Assembly: GCF_008727865.1 (NCBI RefSeq)
Contig: NZ_VTWU01000004.1
Coordinates: 248,001-312,000 of the forward strand
DNA length: 64,000 nucleotides
Direction of reading: 5' to 3'
From: Hymenobacter busanensis
GTDB taxonomy: Bacteria; Bacteroidota; Bacteroidia; Cytophagales; Hymenobacteraceae
Position numbers and translations under genes: made by a program
Notes under the pieces: model-generated
What the model was told of the DNA's origin: nothing
Database searches by the model: none
The model's input: only the letters and a program-made list of their open reading frames with translations
Shown: piece after piece, positions 8,845 through 17,286 of the stretch
How positions within the stretch are numbered: the stretch's first letter is position 1
How the letters are laid out: every line of letters starts with the position of its first letter

Positions 8845-9735
8845 ATGCTTGCCTTCATTACCTGGGACGTTTCGCCCATCATTGCCCAAATCGGGCCGCT
8901 CACGCTGCGCTGGTACGGACTGCTGTTTGCGTCGGGCTTCATCATCGGCTCCTTCATCCTCACCCATATCTACAAAGCCGAGCGTGTGTCGCCGCGCTGG
9001 GTCGACGTCATCACCATCTACATGCTCATCGGGACGGTGCTGGGCGCGCGCCTGGGCCACGTGCTGTTCTACGACCCCGCGCACTACCTCGCGCACCCCG
9101 GCGAAATCCTCAAGATATGGGAAGGCGGCCTGGCCAGCCACGGCGCCACGCTGGGCATCCTGCTGGCCACGTGGCTCTTCAGCCGCAACAACAAGTTCGA
9201 CTACCTGTGGGTGCTCGACCGTATCGTGATTGTGGTGGCCACCGGCGGCATGTGCATTCGGCTGGGCAACCTGATGAACTCCGAAATCATCGGCCGCCAG
9301 ACCGACGTGCCGTGGGCGTTCAAGTTTGTGCGCTACAACGAGATTCACCACGAGGTAACCAACGTGCCGCTGGAGCCGCACCACCCCACTCAGATTTACG
9401 AGGCGCTGTTCTGCCTGTTCCTGTTTGTGCTGCTCTACGGCCTCTGGAACAAGTACAAGGAGCGCACCCCGCGCGGCCTGCTCTTCGGCCTCTTTGTCAC
9501 GCTGCTGTTCACGTTCCGCTTCTTGGTCGAGTTCCTGAAGGAAAACCAGGAAGGCTTCGAAAGCACGTGGGCGCTGGCCCCGCTCAACATGGGCCAGGTG
9601 CTCAGCATTCCGCTGGTTTTTGTGGGCCTGTGGGTGCTGCTACGCGCCGGCAAGCAACCCGACAACCGCTACGGCTACGCCCCCCGCGACCTGAACGAGC
9701 CCGCCGCGCCGGCGGCCAAGCCAGTCACCCGCTAA
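8845..9735 (+). CDS. lgt: Prolipoprotein diacylglyceryl transferase
   Basis: Inner-membrane enzyme that transfers diacylglycerol from phosphatidylglycerol to the lipobox Cys of prolipoproteins, the first step of lipoprotein maturation. 296 aa with about seven hydrophobic segments. Family motifs are present: PLTLRWYGLLFASGFIIG near the N-terminus, GGLASHGATLGILLATW, the Arg/Asn-rich signature GGMCIRLGNLMNSEIIG, and HPTQIYEALFCL toward the C-terminus. The ATG at 8845 gives MLAFITWDVSPIIAQIG, the normal Lgt beginning; an upstream in-frame extension is not family-like. A TACTTTTA box (8811-8818) about 25 bases upstream could be the -7 element. The many lipoproteins in this window are its expected substrates. 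Confidence 0.94.
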   Translation: MLAFITWDVSPIIAQIGPLTLRWYGLLFASGFIIGSFILTHIYKAERVSPRWVDVITIYMLIGTVLGARLGHVLFYDPAHYLAHPGEILKIWEGGLASHGATLGILLATWLFSRNNKFDYLWVLDRIVIVVATGGMCIRLGNLMNSEIIGRQTDVPWAFKFVRYNEIHHEVTNVPLEPHHPTQIYEALFCLFLFVLLYGLWNKYKERTPRGLLFGLFVTLLFTFRFLVEFLKENQEGFESTWALAPLNMGQVLSIPLVFVGLWVLLRAGKQPDNRYGYAPRDLNEPAAPAAKPVTR

Positions 9736-9783
9736 CGCGAAGAAATTCGCTGTTGCAGCTTCTGCTGAAGCAAAGACGACGAT

Positions 9784-9823
9784 AAAAAAAAGCGTCAGCC
9801 ACTTGTGGCTGACGCTTTTTTTG
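9784..9823. terminator. Bidirectional terminator between lgt and the pectinesterase
   Basis: Perfect 12-bp stem AGCGTCAGCCAC (9791-9802) / GTGGCTGACGCT (9805-9816), preceded by seven A and followed by seven T; placed between convergent genes. Confidence 0.93.
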
Positions 9824-9862
9824 TGGGCTATACCCCCGTCGGCTACCTGCCGCCGTGGCTGC

Positions 9863-12466
9863 CTATTGCTTGTTGATGCGAGTCGTGAATTGCTCGGTCG
9901 GGCTGCTGTAGCGCAGCAGGTACTGCCCGCGGCTGAGTCCGGCCACATTGAGTGTAGTAGCGCGGCTGCCCGCAACACAAGACACCACGGCCACACGCTG
10001 ACCCAGCAGGGAGTACACGGCAATTTCGGTACCACCCGCGGCGGCCGGGTGCACCACGGTTAGTTGCTCCGTCGTCGGATTAGGGTATACCTGCAGCACG
10101 CTATTGCGGGCGGCCCGGCTGCCGTTGACCACGCCGGCCTCGCCTTTCACCACCACGTGCTTCAGCGTGGCAAAGCGGGTGGCGGTGGTGGTAGAGCCGC
10201 AGCTGAAATACACGCGCAAACTGAGCGTCTGACCTGGCTGCAGCGTGACGCCAGCGGCACCGGCCAGGGCCAAGCGGTAGGTGCTGCTGGTGTTGGTGGT
10301 GAAGATGGGTGTGGTGAAGCCGCCGTTGGCCGTGCTCTGCAGCGCGCCCCCCGGGCCGCGCCCACCTGTCACGTCGGTCGAGTCGGTTGTGAAGCCCGAC
10401 TTTGACCAAACCACTGCCAGCTTGGTATTGCTCGTCGAGCCCGTGACGTAGGCGTTGAGCAATACGGAGTCGAGACGCACCGGGCTGCCGGCAGTGCCGC
10501 TCACGGTGAATTGCTCGTAGTAGGTGCGGTTCAGGTTGCCGCCGTTGCCGCCCACAGCTGCCGTCCAGCCCCCATCGGCCGAAGGCGCAAAGGCTTGGCC
10601 GTAGCGGTTGGAGTAGGGCGGAATAGTAGCCGTAGCCGAGCCGTTGGAAAGCTGAAATTTGCGGAACGTGGGCAGGCTGGCCACCACCCGGGCCGAGCGC
10701 ACGGCCGTGCTATCCTGGTTGTTGCGCGTCATCGGCCACCAGAGCAGCGGCACCGACTGCGGCAACACCGCGGCCTGGGTAGTGCCCGTCAAAGCCACCG
10801 TCTGGCTGGCCGCGCCGGTGCTGCTGAGGGTGATGTTACCGGCAGAAGCGCCCACCGCTGCCGCGTTCAGCCGCACGCCGATGGTGGTGCTGGCTACGTT
10901 GCCGGTTGCGCTTGGCGTGAGTGTCAGCGCGGTGCTGCTGCCGAACCAAGTGGTGCCGCCGTTGGCCGACACTTCAAAGCCAGCCGGCGGGGCAATGCGC
11001 AAGACGGCCGTCAGGTTTTCAGCGGCCACCAGGAAGTTTTGCGCGGCCGAGGGCTGCCGGCCGCCCTGCAGGAAAGCCTGCAGCGCGCCGGTGGTCGTAA
11101 TGGTCGGCGTGCTCGAAATCTGCAGCGTGTCGGTAACGTGCGTCGCCAGGCCCGCTTTTGAAGCCCGCACGTAGTAGAAATACGACGAGCCGGGGGCTGG
11201 AATCGGGTCCGTGGTACCGAAGTTGATGTTCGTGGCGACGGTCGAGGTGGTGGTGTAGAGCGGGGTGTAGGTGCCGCGGCGGGTGCTGCTGCGGAACACC
11301 TGGTACTGCACGCCGGCAATGTGCCAACTCAGGTTCCAGGTGATGGTGGAAGGGGCCGTAGCCGTGCCTTTCACGGCCCAGAAGTTCGACACGGCAATGT
11401 CAGGTGCCCGGCGGCCGCAGAAATTGGGCACTATTGCGCACGGGTCCCAGCTGCCGAGCACGGCCGCGCGGGTGTACAGCGCGGTGTCGGCGTCGGTGAG
11501 CTGCATCGACCAGGGCACGCGCTGGCTGGTATTAACCAGGTTGCCGCTGAAGTCCCGGCTTTTGTACTCGGCGTATTGAATGACGCTGGTCACGGTGCCG
11601 GCGTCCCACACCTGCCAGCCCACGGGCTTGATCGTGCTGCCCATGGTCGTGTTCAGCCACACCACCTTGGTGTGCGAACGGTCGGTGGGCGTCGAGCCCG
11701 AGTCGTTTTGCCAGGGGCGGCCCAGGGTATAAGTCGTGGTGCCCCGGTTGTCGGGAATGGTACAGTTGCGGAACACGAAGCCGTAGGGCTGGCCCGGCTG
11801 GGTGTTGGCGGCCGTGATGTAGCCGCCGGTGCCGCCGTCGCGCCGGGTGCGCGGGTAAATGATGCAGTGCTCAAACACGCCCCGGCCCGCCCCGAAGATG
11901 AAGTCGACTACCCCGTCGATGTAGCACTCCTTGAAGTAGCTGCGGTTGCCGGCCTGCGAGTTGAGCTGCATCGTGTCCTGCCCGCCCAGGAAACGACAGT
12001 TCTTGAAAGCCACCCGGTCGCCGGTGATGTACATGGCCAGGCCCTGCGGGGCGTCGCCGTAGGTATTCTCAAAGGTGATGTTCAGCGCGCTGATGTCCGA
12101 CGCATTGATGATGAAGCTGGACGAGTTGCCGGGAAACGAGGGCGTGTTGGCGTCGTTCCACGAGAGGATGGTACCCGCCACGCTTTCGCCAGTCAGCTGC
12201 AGAAACGGCTTGTTGGCCGGCACAGTCACCTTTTCGCGGTACTTGCCATTCTTGATGAAGATGGTGTAGGGCGTGGTGCGCCCGGTAGGCGCCGCGTTGA
12301 TGGCAGCCTGCACGGTGGCAAAGCTGCCCGTACCGTCCTTGGCCACCACGGCGTTGTAGGTTTGGGCGCGGGCGGCCAGGCCCAGCAGCAACAGGAAGCT
12401 GAGCACAGCCCAAAAGCGGACCGCCAGCACCCAACGCAGGAGGTGCACAAAGGAAAGGTTTGCCAT
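9863..12466 (-). CDS. T9SS-secreted pectinesterase (carbohydrate esterase family 8)
   Basis: Removes methyl esters from homogalacturonan, preparing pectin for lyases. 867 aa, much longer than a plain family-8 catalytic domain (about 300 aa) because of added modules. The signal peptide is in FWAVLSFLLLLGLAARAQ. The catalytic beta-helix (about 35-330) starts YNAVVAKDGTGSFATVQAAI. It shows the family motifs GGQDTMQL (acid/base Asp, near 162), DFIFGAG (nucleophile Asp, near 185) and LGRPWQ (near 247). A fibronectin-III-like region and a further beta-domain follow, then a T9SS C-terminal domain with VLQVYPNPTTEQLTV. The ATG at 12464-12466 was chosen because it directly precedes the signal peptide. 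No pectate lyase or SusCD pair is adjacent, so it is not in a pectin utilisation locus within this window. Confidence 0.92.
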   Translation of the reverse strand: MANLSFVHLLRWVLAVRFWAVLSFLLLLGLAARAQTYNAVVAKDGTGSFATVQAAINAAPTGRTTPYTIFIKNGKYREKVTVPANKPFLQLTGESVAGTILSWNDANTPSFPGNSSSFIINASDISALNITFENTYGDAPQGLAMYITGDRVAFKNCRFLGGQDTMQLNSQAGNRSYFKECYIDGVVDFIFGAGRGVFEHCIIYPRTRRDGGTGGYITAANTQPGQPYGFVFRNCTIPDNRGTTTYTLGRPWQNDSGSTPTDRSHTKVVWLNTTMGSTIKPVGWQVWDAGTVTSVIQYAEYKSRDFSGNLVNTSQRVPWSMQLTDADTALYTRAAVLGSWDPCAIVPNFCGRRAPDIAVSNFWAVKGTATAPSTITWNLSWHIAGVQYQVFRSSTRRGTYTPLYTTTSTVATNINFGTTDPIPAPGSSYFYYVRASKAGLATHVTDTLQISSTPTITTTGALQAFLQGGRQPSAAQNFLVAAENLTAVLRIAPPAGFEVSANGGTTWFGSSTALTLTPSATGNVASTTIGVRLNAAAVGASAGNITLSSTGAASQTVALTGTTQAAVLPQSVPLLWWPMTRNNQDSTAVRSARVVASLPTFRKFQLSNGSATATIPPYSNRYGQAFAPSADGGWTAAVGGNGGNLNRTYYEQFTVSGTAGSPVRLDSVLLNAYVTGSTSNTKLAVVWSKSGFTTDSTDVTGGRGPGGALQSTANGGFTTPIFTTNTSSTYRLALAGAAGVTLQPGQTLSLRVYFSCGSTTTATRFATLKHVVVKGEAGVVNGSRAARNSVLQVYPNPTTEQLTVVHPAAAGGTEIAVYSLLGQRVAVVSCVAGSRATTLNVAGLSRGQYLLRYSSPTEQFTTRINKQ

Positions 12467-12499
12467 AAGGATTGGGGCTGGTGCTGAGCGGAATGCCAC

Positions 12500-12507
12500 C
12501 AATACTA
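12500..12507 (-). promoter_or_regulatory. Possible -7 element of the pectinesterase gene
   Basis: On the minus strand the sequence reads TAGTATTG about 35 bases before the start codon, close to TAnnTTTG, with TTGGGATTG about 20 bases further upstream as a possible -33 element. One mismatch makes it weak. Confidence 0.3.
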
Positions 12508-12673
12508 CCCCCATTACAATCCCAACAGCTGTAAGCCAGAAGCTTTTATTTGTGCAATCGATGCCGGGAACGTTGACACGTAGCCCTGCCAGCTACACGC
12601 CTCGTTGAAACGACAACACTGCTCGGCTGCGCTTGGTCGTCTCCTGCCAGCCAAGCCGTGCCCACCCAAAGCA

Positions 12674-12713
12674 AAGCACAACGCTTCGGCCGGAAGACCG
12701 AAGCGTTGTGCTT
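12674..12713 (-). terminator. Stem-loop terminator downstream of the propeller lipoprotein gene
   Basis: Perfect 16-bp stem AAGCACAACGCTTCGG (12674-12689) / CCGAAGCGTTGTGCTT (12698-12713) with an 8-base loop, about 48 bases beyond the minus-strand stop at 12761. There is no clean T-run on the minus-strand side (GCTTTGGGTGGG), so termination strength is uncertain. The rest of 12467-12760 shows no gene. Confidence 0.6.
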
Positions 12714-12760
12714 GTGGGAAAGACCAGCCGCGTTAGCAGGCGGCGAGCAGTGGAAAACGG

Positions 12761-13648
12761 CTACTGCAACTTGTACTGGTAAAGCACGCCCTGCTCGGTG
12801 CTGATGACCAGCGTTTGGTTGTCGGTAAACACGAGGCCTTCGGTTTGGCCGGCGCCGGGTAGCTCCACCGTGCGGGCCTTGGCTTTGGTGAAGTTGCCGC
12901 CTTTTACGTCGCAGAGGTACAGCTGCTCGCGGCCCAGCAGGGCCAGGTGCTTGCCGTCGGGGCTCAGGTTGGCGTCGGTGACTTCGCCGGGCAGCGTAAT
13001 CTGGCCCAGCAGCTTGGCCGTCTGTTGCGCGGGGCCGTCGGCCTGCAGGGTGTAAATCTTACAGTCGCGGCCGCGGGCGCGGTTGCGGGTGAAGAGGTAC
13101 AGCGTGCCGTTGTGCCACAGGCTGGATTCCACGTCGAAGTTGCGGTCGTTCTTGGGCGGCGGGAAAGCCGTTTGGTCGGGGTAGCTGAAGCGGATGGTGC
13201 TAACCTGGGCCGGGTTGTTGGGGTCGACGCGGTAGATGGTTAGGTCCTGGCGGGTGTTGGAGTTGTTGCCGCAGTCGCCAATGTAGAGACGCCCCTGCGC
13301 ATCCTGCGCCACCGATTCCCAGTCTTCCTGCTGAATGCCGGGAATCTCGACGCGCCGCACCAGCTCGCCGCTCTGGCGCACCAGGTACAACGTGGGCGTG
13401 TTGCCGTGGTCGCCGTGGGTGTAGAACGTGCCGGGTTCGGGGCCGCGCGCCAGACCGGAACTTTCGGGTACTTCGGCCGGCATGTTGCCCAGCCGGGTGA
13501 GGCCCGCCACCGGATTCATCACGGAGGTTTTGTCTTTCTTCTTGCCGCCTTTGCCCCCTCTTTTGTTGCCTTTGGCGTCGCTTTGCGCTTCGGAACAAGA
13601 GGTCGATGCCAGCAGCACGCCCAGCAAGGCTACATATACTCGGTTCAT
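12761..13648 (-). CDS. Beta-propeller lipoprotein (SdiA-regulated/NHL-like)
   Basis: 295 aa. The ATG at 13646-13648 gives a lipoprotein signal with lipobox ASTSC (Cys18), followed by a Lys/Gly-rich linker (GNKRGGKGGKKKDK). The remainder looks like a six- or seven-bladed propeller: repeats such as WESVAQDAQGRLYIGDCGNN, FDVESSLWHNGTLYLFTRN, VTDANLSPDGKHLALLG and GLVFTDNQTLVIST have the strand-turn-strand pattern of NHL/SdiA-regulated-like proteins. The DCGNN and ESSGLARGP segments recall the esterase-like-activity-of-phytase/SdiA-regulated family. Probably anchored in the outer membrane facing the periplasm or exterior; a substrate cannot be assigned. It lies 152 bases from yidD, and I do not see them as an obvious operon. 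Confidence 0.72.
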   Translation of the reverse strand: MNRVYVALLGVLLASTSCSEAQSDAKGNKRGGKGGKKKDKTSVMNPVAGLTRLGNMPAEVPESSGLARGPEPGTFYTHGDHGNTPTLYLVRQSGELVRRVEIPGIQQEDWESVAQDAQGRLYIGDCGNNSNTRQDLTIYRVDPNNPAQVSTIRFSYPDQTAFPPPKNDRNFDVESSLWHNGTLYLFTRNRARGRDCKIYTLQADGPAQQTAKLLGQITLPGEVTDANLSPDGKHLALLGREQLYLCDVKGGNFTKAKARTVELPGAGQTEGLVFTDNQTLVISTEQGVLYQYKLQ

Positions 13649-13800
13649 ATCAACAGAAGAATGCGGTGAAAAAACACCCGGCTGCCAAAGCAGACCGGGT
13701 GGGAGAGGGTATACGCAGGAACGGGAGGCAAGGCCATGCCGGGCAGTATGCCCGCCAGCGGCGAGGAGGCACCAGGAAAGACCTTTGCGGTGCCCGGAGT

Positions 13801-14025
13801 TCAGTCCGGCACGGGGTCGTAGCCGTGGCCGCCCCAGGGGTGGCAGCGCCCAATGCGGCGCAGCGCCAGCCAGCCCCCGCGCCACGGGCCGTGCCGCTGA
13901 ATGGCCTCGGCGGCGTAGGCCGAACAGGTAGGCGTGTAGCGGCACGAGGGCGGCGTGAGCGGCGAAATCAGGTGCCGGTAGATCCAGACCAGGGCCAGAA
14001 ACAACGATTTGAACAGAGACGCCAC
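13801..14025 (-). CDS. yidD: Membrane protein insertion efficiency factor YidD
   Basis: Small peripheral inner-membrane protein that assists YidC-dependent insertion; 74 aa, the normal size. An amphipathic or hydrophobic N-terminus ([19 protein letters not shown]) is followed by the diagnostic [15 protein letters not shown] motif with its conserved Cys residues and the end motif [11 protein letters not shown]. In many bacteria yidD sits in rpmH-rnpA-yidD-yidC; here it is detached from that cluster, which is common in Bacteroidota. Confidence 0.95.
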   Translation of the reverse strand: MASLFKSLFLALVWIYRHLISPLTPPSCRYTPTCSAYAAEAIQRHGPWRGGWLALRRIGRCHPWGGHGYDPVPD

Positions 14026-14153
14026 GCGTGGGTGTTGGGAGTGGATTACTGATTGTTACGGGTTGCCGATGAGCTGCTCGGGTGCCTTGGGTTGCGTGCC
14101 CCAGAACCAGCAGCCAGCCACTGGCCCACAACAATCGGCAACCGACAAAGGTG

Positions 14154-14161
14154 TAGGTTTG
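14154..14161 (+). promoter_or_regulatory. -7 element (TAnnTTTG) upstream of the S46 peptidase
   Basis: TAGGTTTG is an exact match to the Bacteroidota -7 consensus and would give a leader of about 40 bases before the ATG at 14206. No convincing -33 element was found. Confidence 0.45.
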
Positions 14162-14205
14162 TAGCCCATTCCTCATTTCACTCACCACTTTTCCCAGTTA
14201 CCCGA

Positions 14206-16476
14206 ATGTTTAAACGTTCCTGGCTGAAAGGCTTGCTGCTGGCGCTGCTGCTGCCGGCCGTGGCCCGCGCCGACGAAGGCATGTGGTTGCCGCTGCTCGT
14301 GAAGCGCCTCAACCAAGCCGACATGCAGAAAAAAGGCCTCAAGCTGACGGCCGAAGAAATCTACGACGTCAACAACGCCTCCCTGAAAGACGCCGTGGTG
14401 CAGCTCGGCGGCTTTTGCACCGGCGAGTTTGTGAGCGGCCAGGGCCTGCTGCTTACCAACCACCACTGCGGCTACGACGCCATTCAGAGCCACAGCACCC
14501 CGCAGAAAAACCTGCTGGCCGACGGTTTCTACGCCGCCAACAAGGGCGAGGAGCTGAAAAACCCCGGCTTGTTCGTGGACATTCTGGTGCGCATGGAAGA
14601 CGTGACCGGCAAGGTGCTCGAAGGCATTACGCCCCAAACGCCCGAGGCCGAGCGCGTAGCCACCGTGCAGAAGCGCCAGCGTGAAATGGCCGAGGCCGCC
14701 AAGGAAAACGGCCAGTACGTGGCTTACGTGCGCGACATGTTTGCCGGCAACGAATACTACCTGTTCGTGTACCAGCGCTTCGGCGACGTGCGCCTGGTGG
14801 GGGCCCCGCCCGAGTCGGTGGGCAAGTTTGGCGGCGACACCGACAACTGGATGTGGCCCCGCCACACCGCCGACTTCTCGATGTTCCGCGTGTACGCCGA
14901 CAAGAACAACAAGCCCACCGCCGGCTTCCAAGAAGGCAACCAGCCCTACGTGCCCAAAAAGCACCTGCCCGTGAGCCTGCAGGGCGTGGCCGAATCGGAC
15001 TTCGCCATGGTGTTCGGCTTTCCCGGCCGCACGCAGCGCTTTTTGCCCGCTGCCGGCCTTCAGCTCACCCTCGACCAGAGCAACCCGGCCCGCATTAAGC
15101 TGCGCGACACCCGCCTGAAAATCTGGAAAGAAGACGGCGACCAGGACCCCGCCCTGCGCCTCAAGTACGCTTCGAAGTACGCCAACATTGCCAACTACTG
15201 GAAGTACTTCATTGGCCAGAACGAGGGCATGAAGCGGCTGAAAACCGTGGACCAGAAAACGGCCGAAGAGCGCACCCTCATGCAGTGGATTGCCGCCGAC
15301 GCGGCCCGCGGCCAGCAGTACGGCTCGGTGCTCAACGACATCAACCAGGCCTACGCCACCATGCGCCAGTACAACCTCAGCTCGGTGTACATGAACGAAG
15401 CCGCGCTGGGCACCGAAATCCTGACGTTTGCCTCGCGCCTGCGCCCGCTCTACACCTTGCTGAAAGCCGAAAGCCCCGACCAGGCCGCCATCAAAAAGGC
15501 CACCGACGACTTGCAGGAGCCGACCGCGGAGTTCTTCAAGGACTACAGCTCCTCCACCGACAAGAAGGTGTTTGCGGCCCTGCTGCAGATGTACTACAAC
15601 GACGTGCCCAAGGAGCAGCAGCCCGACATCTTCCAGACCGTAGCCAAGCAGTACGGCGGCTCGATGCAGAAATACGCCGATGAGGTGTTTGGCAAGTCGT
15701 TCCTGACCTCGGAAGCCAAGACCAAGCAGTTCCTGCAGAAGCCCACGCTCCAGCAGCTGGAAAACGACCCGGCGTTCAAGACCATCAACAGCCTCTTCAC
15801 CAACTACCAGCAGAACATTGCGCCTAAGATGCAGGCCGCACAAGCTGGTTTGGGCCGCGCCAACCGCCTCTACGTGGCCGCCATGCGCGAGAAGAACAGC
15901 CAGAAAGTCTACTCGCCCGATGCCAACTCCACCATTCGCCTGAGCTACGGCACCGTGCGCGCCTACCAGGGCCGCGACGCCGTGCGCTACAACTACTTCA
16001 CCACGGCGCAGGGCATTCTGGAGAAGGAAGACGCCACCAACCCCGAGTTTGTGGTGCCCAAAAAGCAAATCGAGCTGCTGCGCGCCAAAGACTACGGCCG
16101 CTTTGCCGATAAAGACGGCACGCTGCACACGGCCTTCATCACCGACAACGACATTACCGGCGGCAACAGCGGCTCGCCCGTCATCAACGGCCGCGGCGAG
16201 CTGATTGGCCTGGCCTTCGACGGCAACTGGGAAGCCATGACCGGCGACCTGGCCTACGACCCCGAGCTGAAGCGCTGCATCAACGCCGACATCCGCTACG
16301 TGCTCTGGTGCATCGAGAAGCTGGGCGGCGCCAAGCACATCGTCGACGAAATGACCATCGTCAACAACGGTCCGAACCCCTCGGCCAGCACCGCCTCGGC
16401 AGGCGACGTGAAGGCCACCAAAGTGAAGATGAAAACCAAGAAGAAGAAAGGCGAAGCGGCTCCGGCCAGCCTGTAA
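14206..16476 (+). CDS. S46 family dipeptidyl-peptidase, DPP7-like
   Basis: Serine exopeptidase releasing dipeptides from oligopeptide N-termini in the periplasm; 756 aa, within the family range. Signal peptide KGLLLALLLPAVARA is followed by DEGMWLP, the typical S46 mature start. The chymotrypsin-fold triad is visible: His in TNHHCGYD (residues 86-87), Asp in RHTADFSMFR (near 223) and Ser655 in GGNSGSPVING. Eighteen residues after the Ser, position 673 is Gly (FDGNW). In this family Gly there goes with DPP7-type preference for hydrophobic P1 residues, whereas DPP11 has Arg (family knowledge; specificity is inferred). A helical insert lies at about 280-560. The C-terminus ends in a Lys-rich tail (KVKMKTKKKKGEAAPASL). 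A hairpin terminator follows. Confidence 0.94.
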   Translation: MFKRSWLKGLLLALLLPAVARADEGMWLPLLVKRLNQADMQKKGLKLTAEEIYDVNNASLKDAVVQLGGFCTGEFVSGQGLLLTNHHCGYDAIQSHSTPQKNLLADGFYAANKGEELKNPGLFVDILVRMEDVTGKVLEGITPQTPEAERVATVQKRQREMAEAAKENGQYVAYVRDMFAGNEYYLFVYQRFGDVRLVGAPPESVGKFGGDTDNWMWPRHTADFSMFRVYADKNNKPTAGFQEGNQPYVPKKHLPVSLQGVAESDFAMVFGFPGRTQRFLPAAGLQLTLDQSNPARIKLRDTRLKIWKEDGDQDPALRLKYASKYANIANYWKYFIGQNEGMKRLKTVDQKTAEERTLMQWIAADAARGQQYGSVLNDINQAYATMRQYNLSSVYMNEAALGTEILTFASRLRPLYTLLKAESPDQAAIKKATDDLQEPTAEFFKDYSSSTDKKVFAALLQMYYNDVPKEQQPDIFQTVAKQYGGSMQKYADEVFGKSFLTSEAKTKQFLQKPTLQQLENDPAFKTINSLFTNYQQNIAPKMQAAQAGLGRANRLYVAAMREKNSQKVYSPDANSTIRLSYGTVRAYQGRDAVRYNYFTTAQGILEKEDATNPEFVVPKKQIELLRAKDYGRFADKDGTLHTAFITDNDITGGNSGSPVINGRGELIGLAFDGNWEAMTGDLAYDPELKRCINADIRYVLWCIEKLGGAKHIVDEMTIVNNGPNPSASTASAGDVKATKVKMKTKKKKGEAAPASL

Positions 16477-16500
16477 GCCTCACGACTTCTTGGTTCTGAA

Positions 16501-16533
16501 AAAGCCCCGGCGCAGCAGTGTCGGGGCTTTTTT
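16501..16533 (+). terminator. Terminator after the S46 peptidase
   Basis: Stem AAAGCCCCG (16501-16509) / CGGGGCTTT (16522-16530) followed by TTT, 24 bases after the stop codon. Confidence 0.85.
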
Positions 16534-16636
16534 CGTGCGGGCTGAACCGCTCTTGCTGCCGGCGCGTTCATGCCGGGGCTTGCCAGGCCCGAAAGCCTAT
16601 TTCCCGGCACACCTGGCAAGTGTCAGCTTTGCGCCG

Positions 16637-16644
16637 TACCTTTG
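16637..16644 (+). promoter_or_regulatory. -7 element upstream of the Mpv17-like gene
   Basis: TACCTTTG, an exact TAnnTTTG match. The surrounding 22 bases (16629-16650) are nearly identical to those before the MFS gene (26606-26627). Transcription would begin near 16648, which supports the TTG start at 16681 over upstream in-frame codons. Confidence 0.55.
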
Positions 16645-16680
16645 CGGCCTTTTTACTGCGTTTTTTGCCCTTTTTTCGCT

Positions 16681-17214
16681 TTGCTTTATTCTCTTGCCAC
16701 GGCCCCGCTGCGCTTCCTCATTGCGCCGGTCATCCGTTCTACCGACGTGCAGCGCAACATGCTGCGCGGTATGTTTCTCTACGCCGCCGGCGACACCGCC
16801 GCGGCCCTCTTGCTCCACGATTTTCATTGGTCGCGCCTGCTGGGCGTAGCGTTGCTGGGCGGTTTTCTCTACGCCCGCGAAGTCCCCGCCTTCTTCGGCT
16901 GGATTGACCGCCGCGTGCCCCAGAGCAGCCGTCCGGCCATTGGCTGGCTGCGGGCCGCATTGTCGCAGGTCTACTTCAACCCGCTTTGGATCCTGCGTCA
17001 CATGGTGCTGCTGCTCGTCTTCACCGGCCAGTTCGACCAAATTGGCTGGCACCTGCTGCCCGTAGCGGCCCGCTCGTTTGCCCTGAATGCACCCGTGTCG
17101 TTGGTGGTCAATTACTTCATCCAAAACCACGTGCCGGGGCATCAGCGCTTCCTGGCCAGCTCCCTGTATTCGGGCCTGATGGCGGTTTACTACGCCATCA
17201 GCGCTACGTGGTAG
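16681..17214 (+). CDS. Mpv17/PMP22-like polytopic membrane protein (tentative)
   Basis: Predicted inner-membrane protein with about four hydrophobic segments. Taking the TTG at 16681 as start gives 177 aa, almost exactly the usual Mpv17 length. It follows a -7 box at 16637; the first in-frame ATG (16759) would remove the first conserved segment. By eye, four Mpv17/PMP22 features line up in order: YAAGDTAAAL (family: GD..xQ), a Gly-rich helix ending FFGWIDRRVP (family: WYxxLDRxxP), LSQVYFNPLW (family: xDQxxxxP) and NAPVSLVVNYFIQNHVPGHQ (family: WPxxQxxNFxxVPxxxR). The final Trp matches the W/Y-rich end. This family is best known from eukaryotic organelles, where it forms or regulates a channel; the function here is unknown. 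A plain DUF membrane protein is the alternative. Confidence 0.5.
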   Translation: MLYSLATAPLRFLIAPVIRSTDVQRNMLRGMFLYAAGDTAAALLLHDFHWSRLLGVALLGGFLYAREVPAFFGWIDRRVPQSSRPAIGWLRAALSQVYFNPLWILRHMVLLLVFTGQFDQIGWHLLPVAARSFALNAPVSLVVNYFIQNHVPGHQRFLASSLYSGLMAVYYAISATW

Positions 17215-17286
17215 GCGCCGAAGCAGGAGCGGCTTAGCGGCTTTTCTTGGGGCAGTTGCTTTCATAACCCCGTCTGAATCCGTTTC

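Noticed and set aside
14182-16338. A 718-codon open frame on the minus strand opposite the S46 peptidase
   Set aside because: The + strand product has a signal peptide and catalytic triad; the minus reading is a low-complexity V/G/H/A/L-rich mirror product caused by GC-rich codon use.
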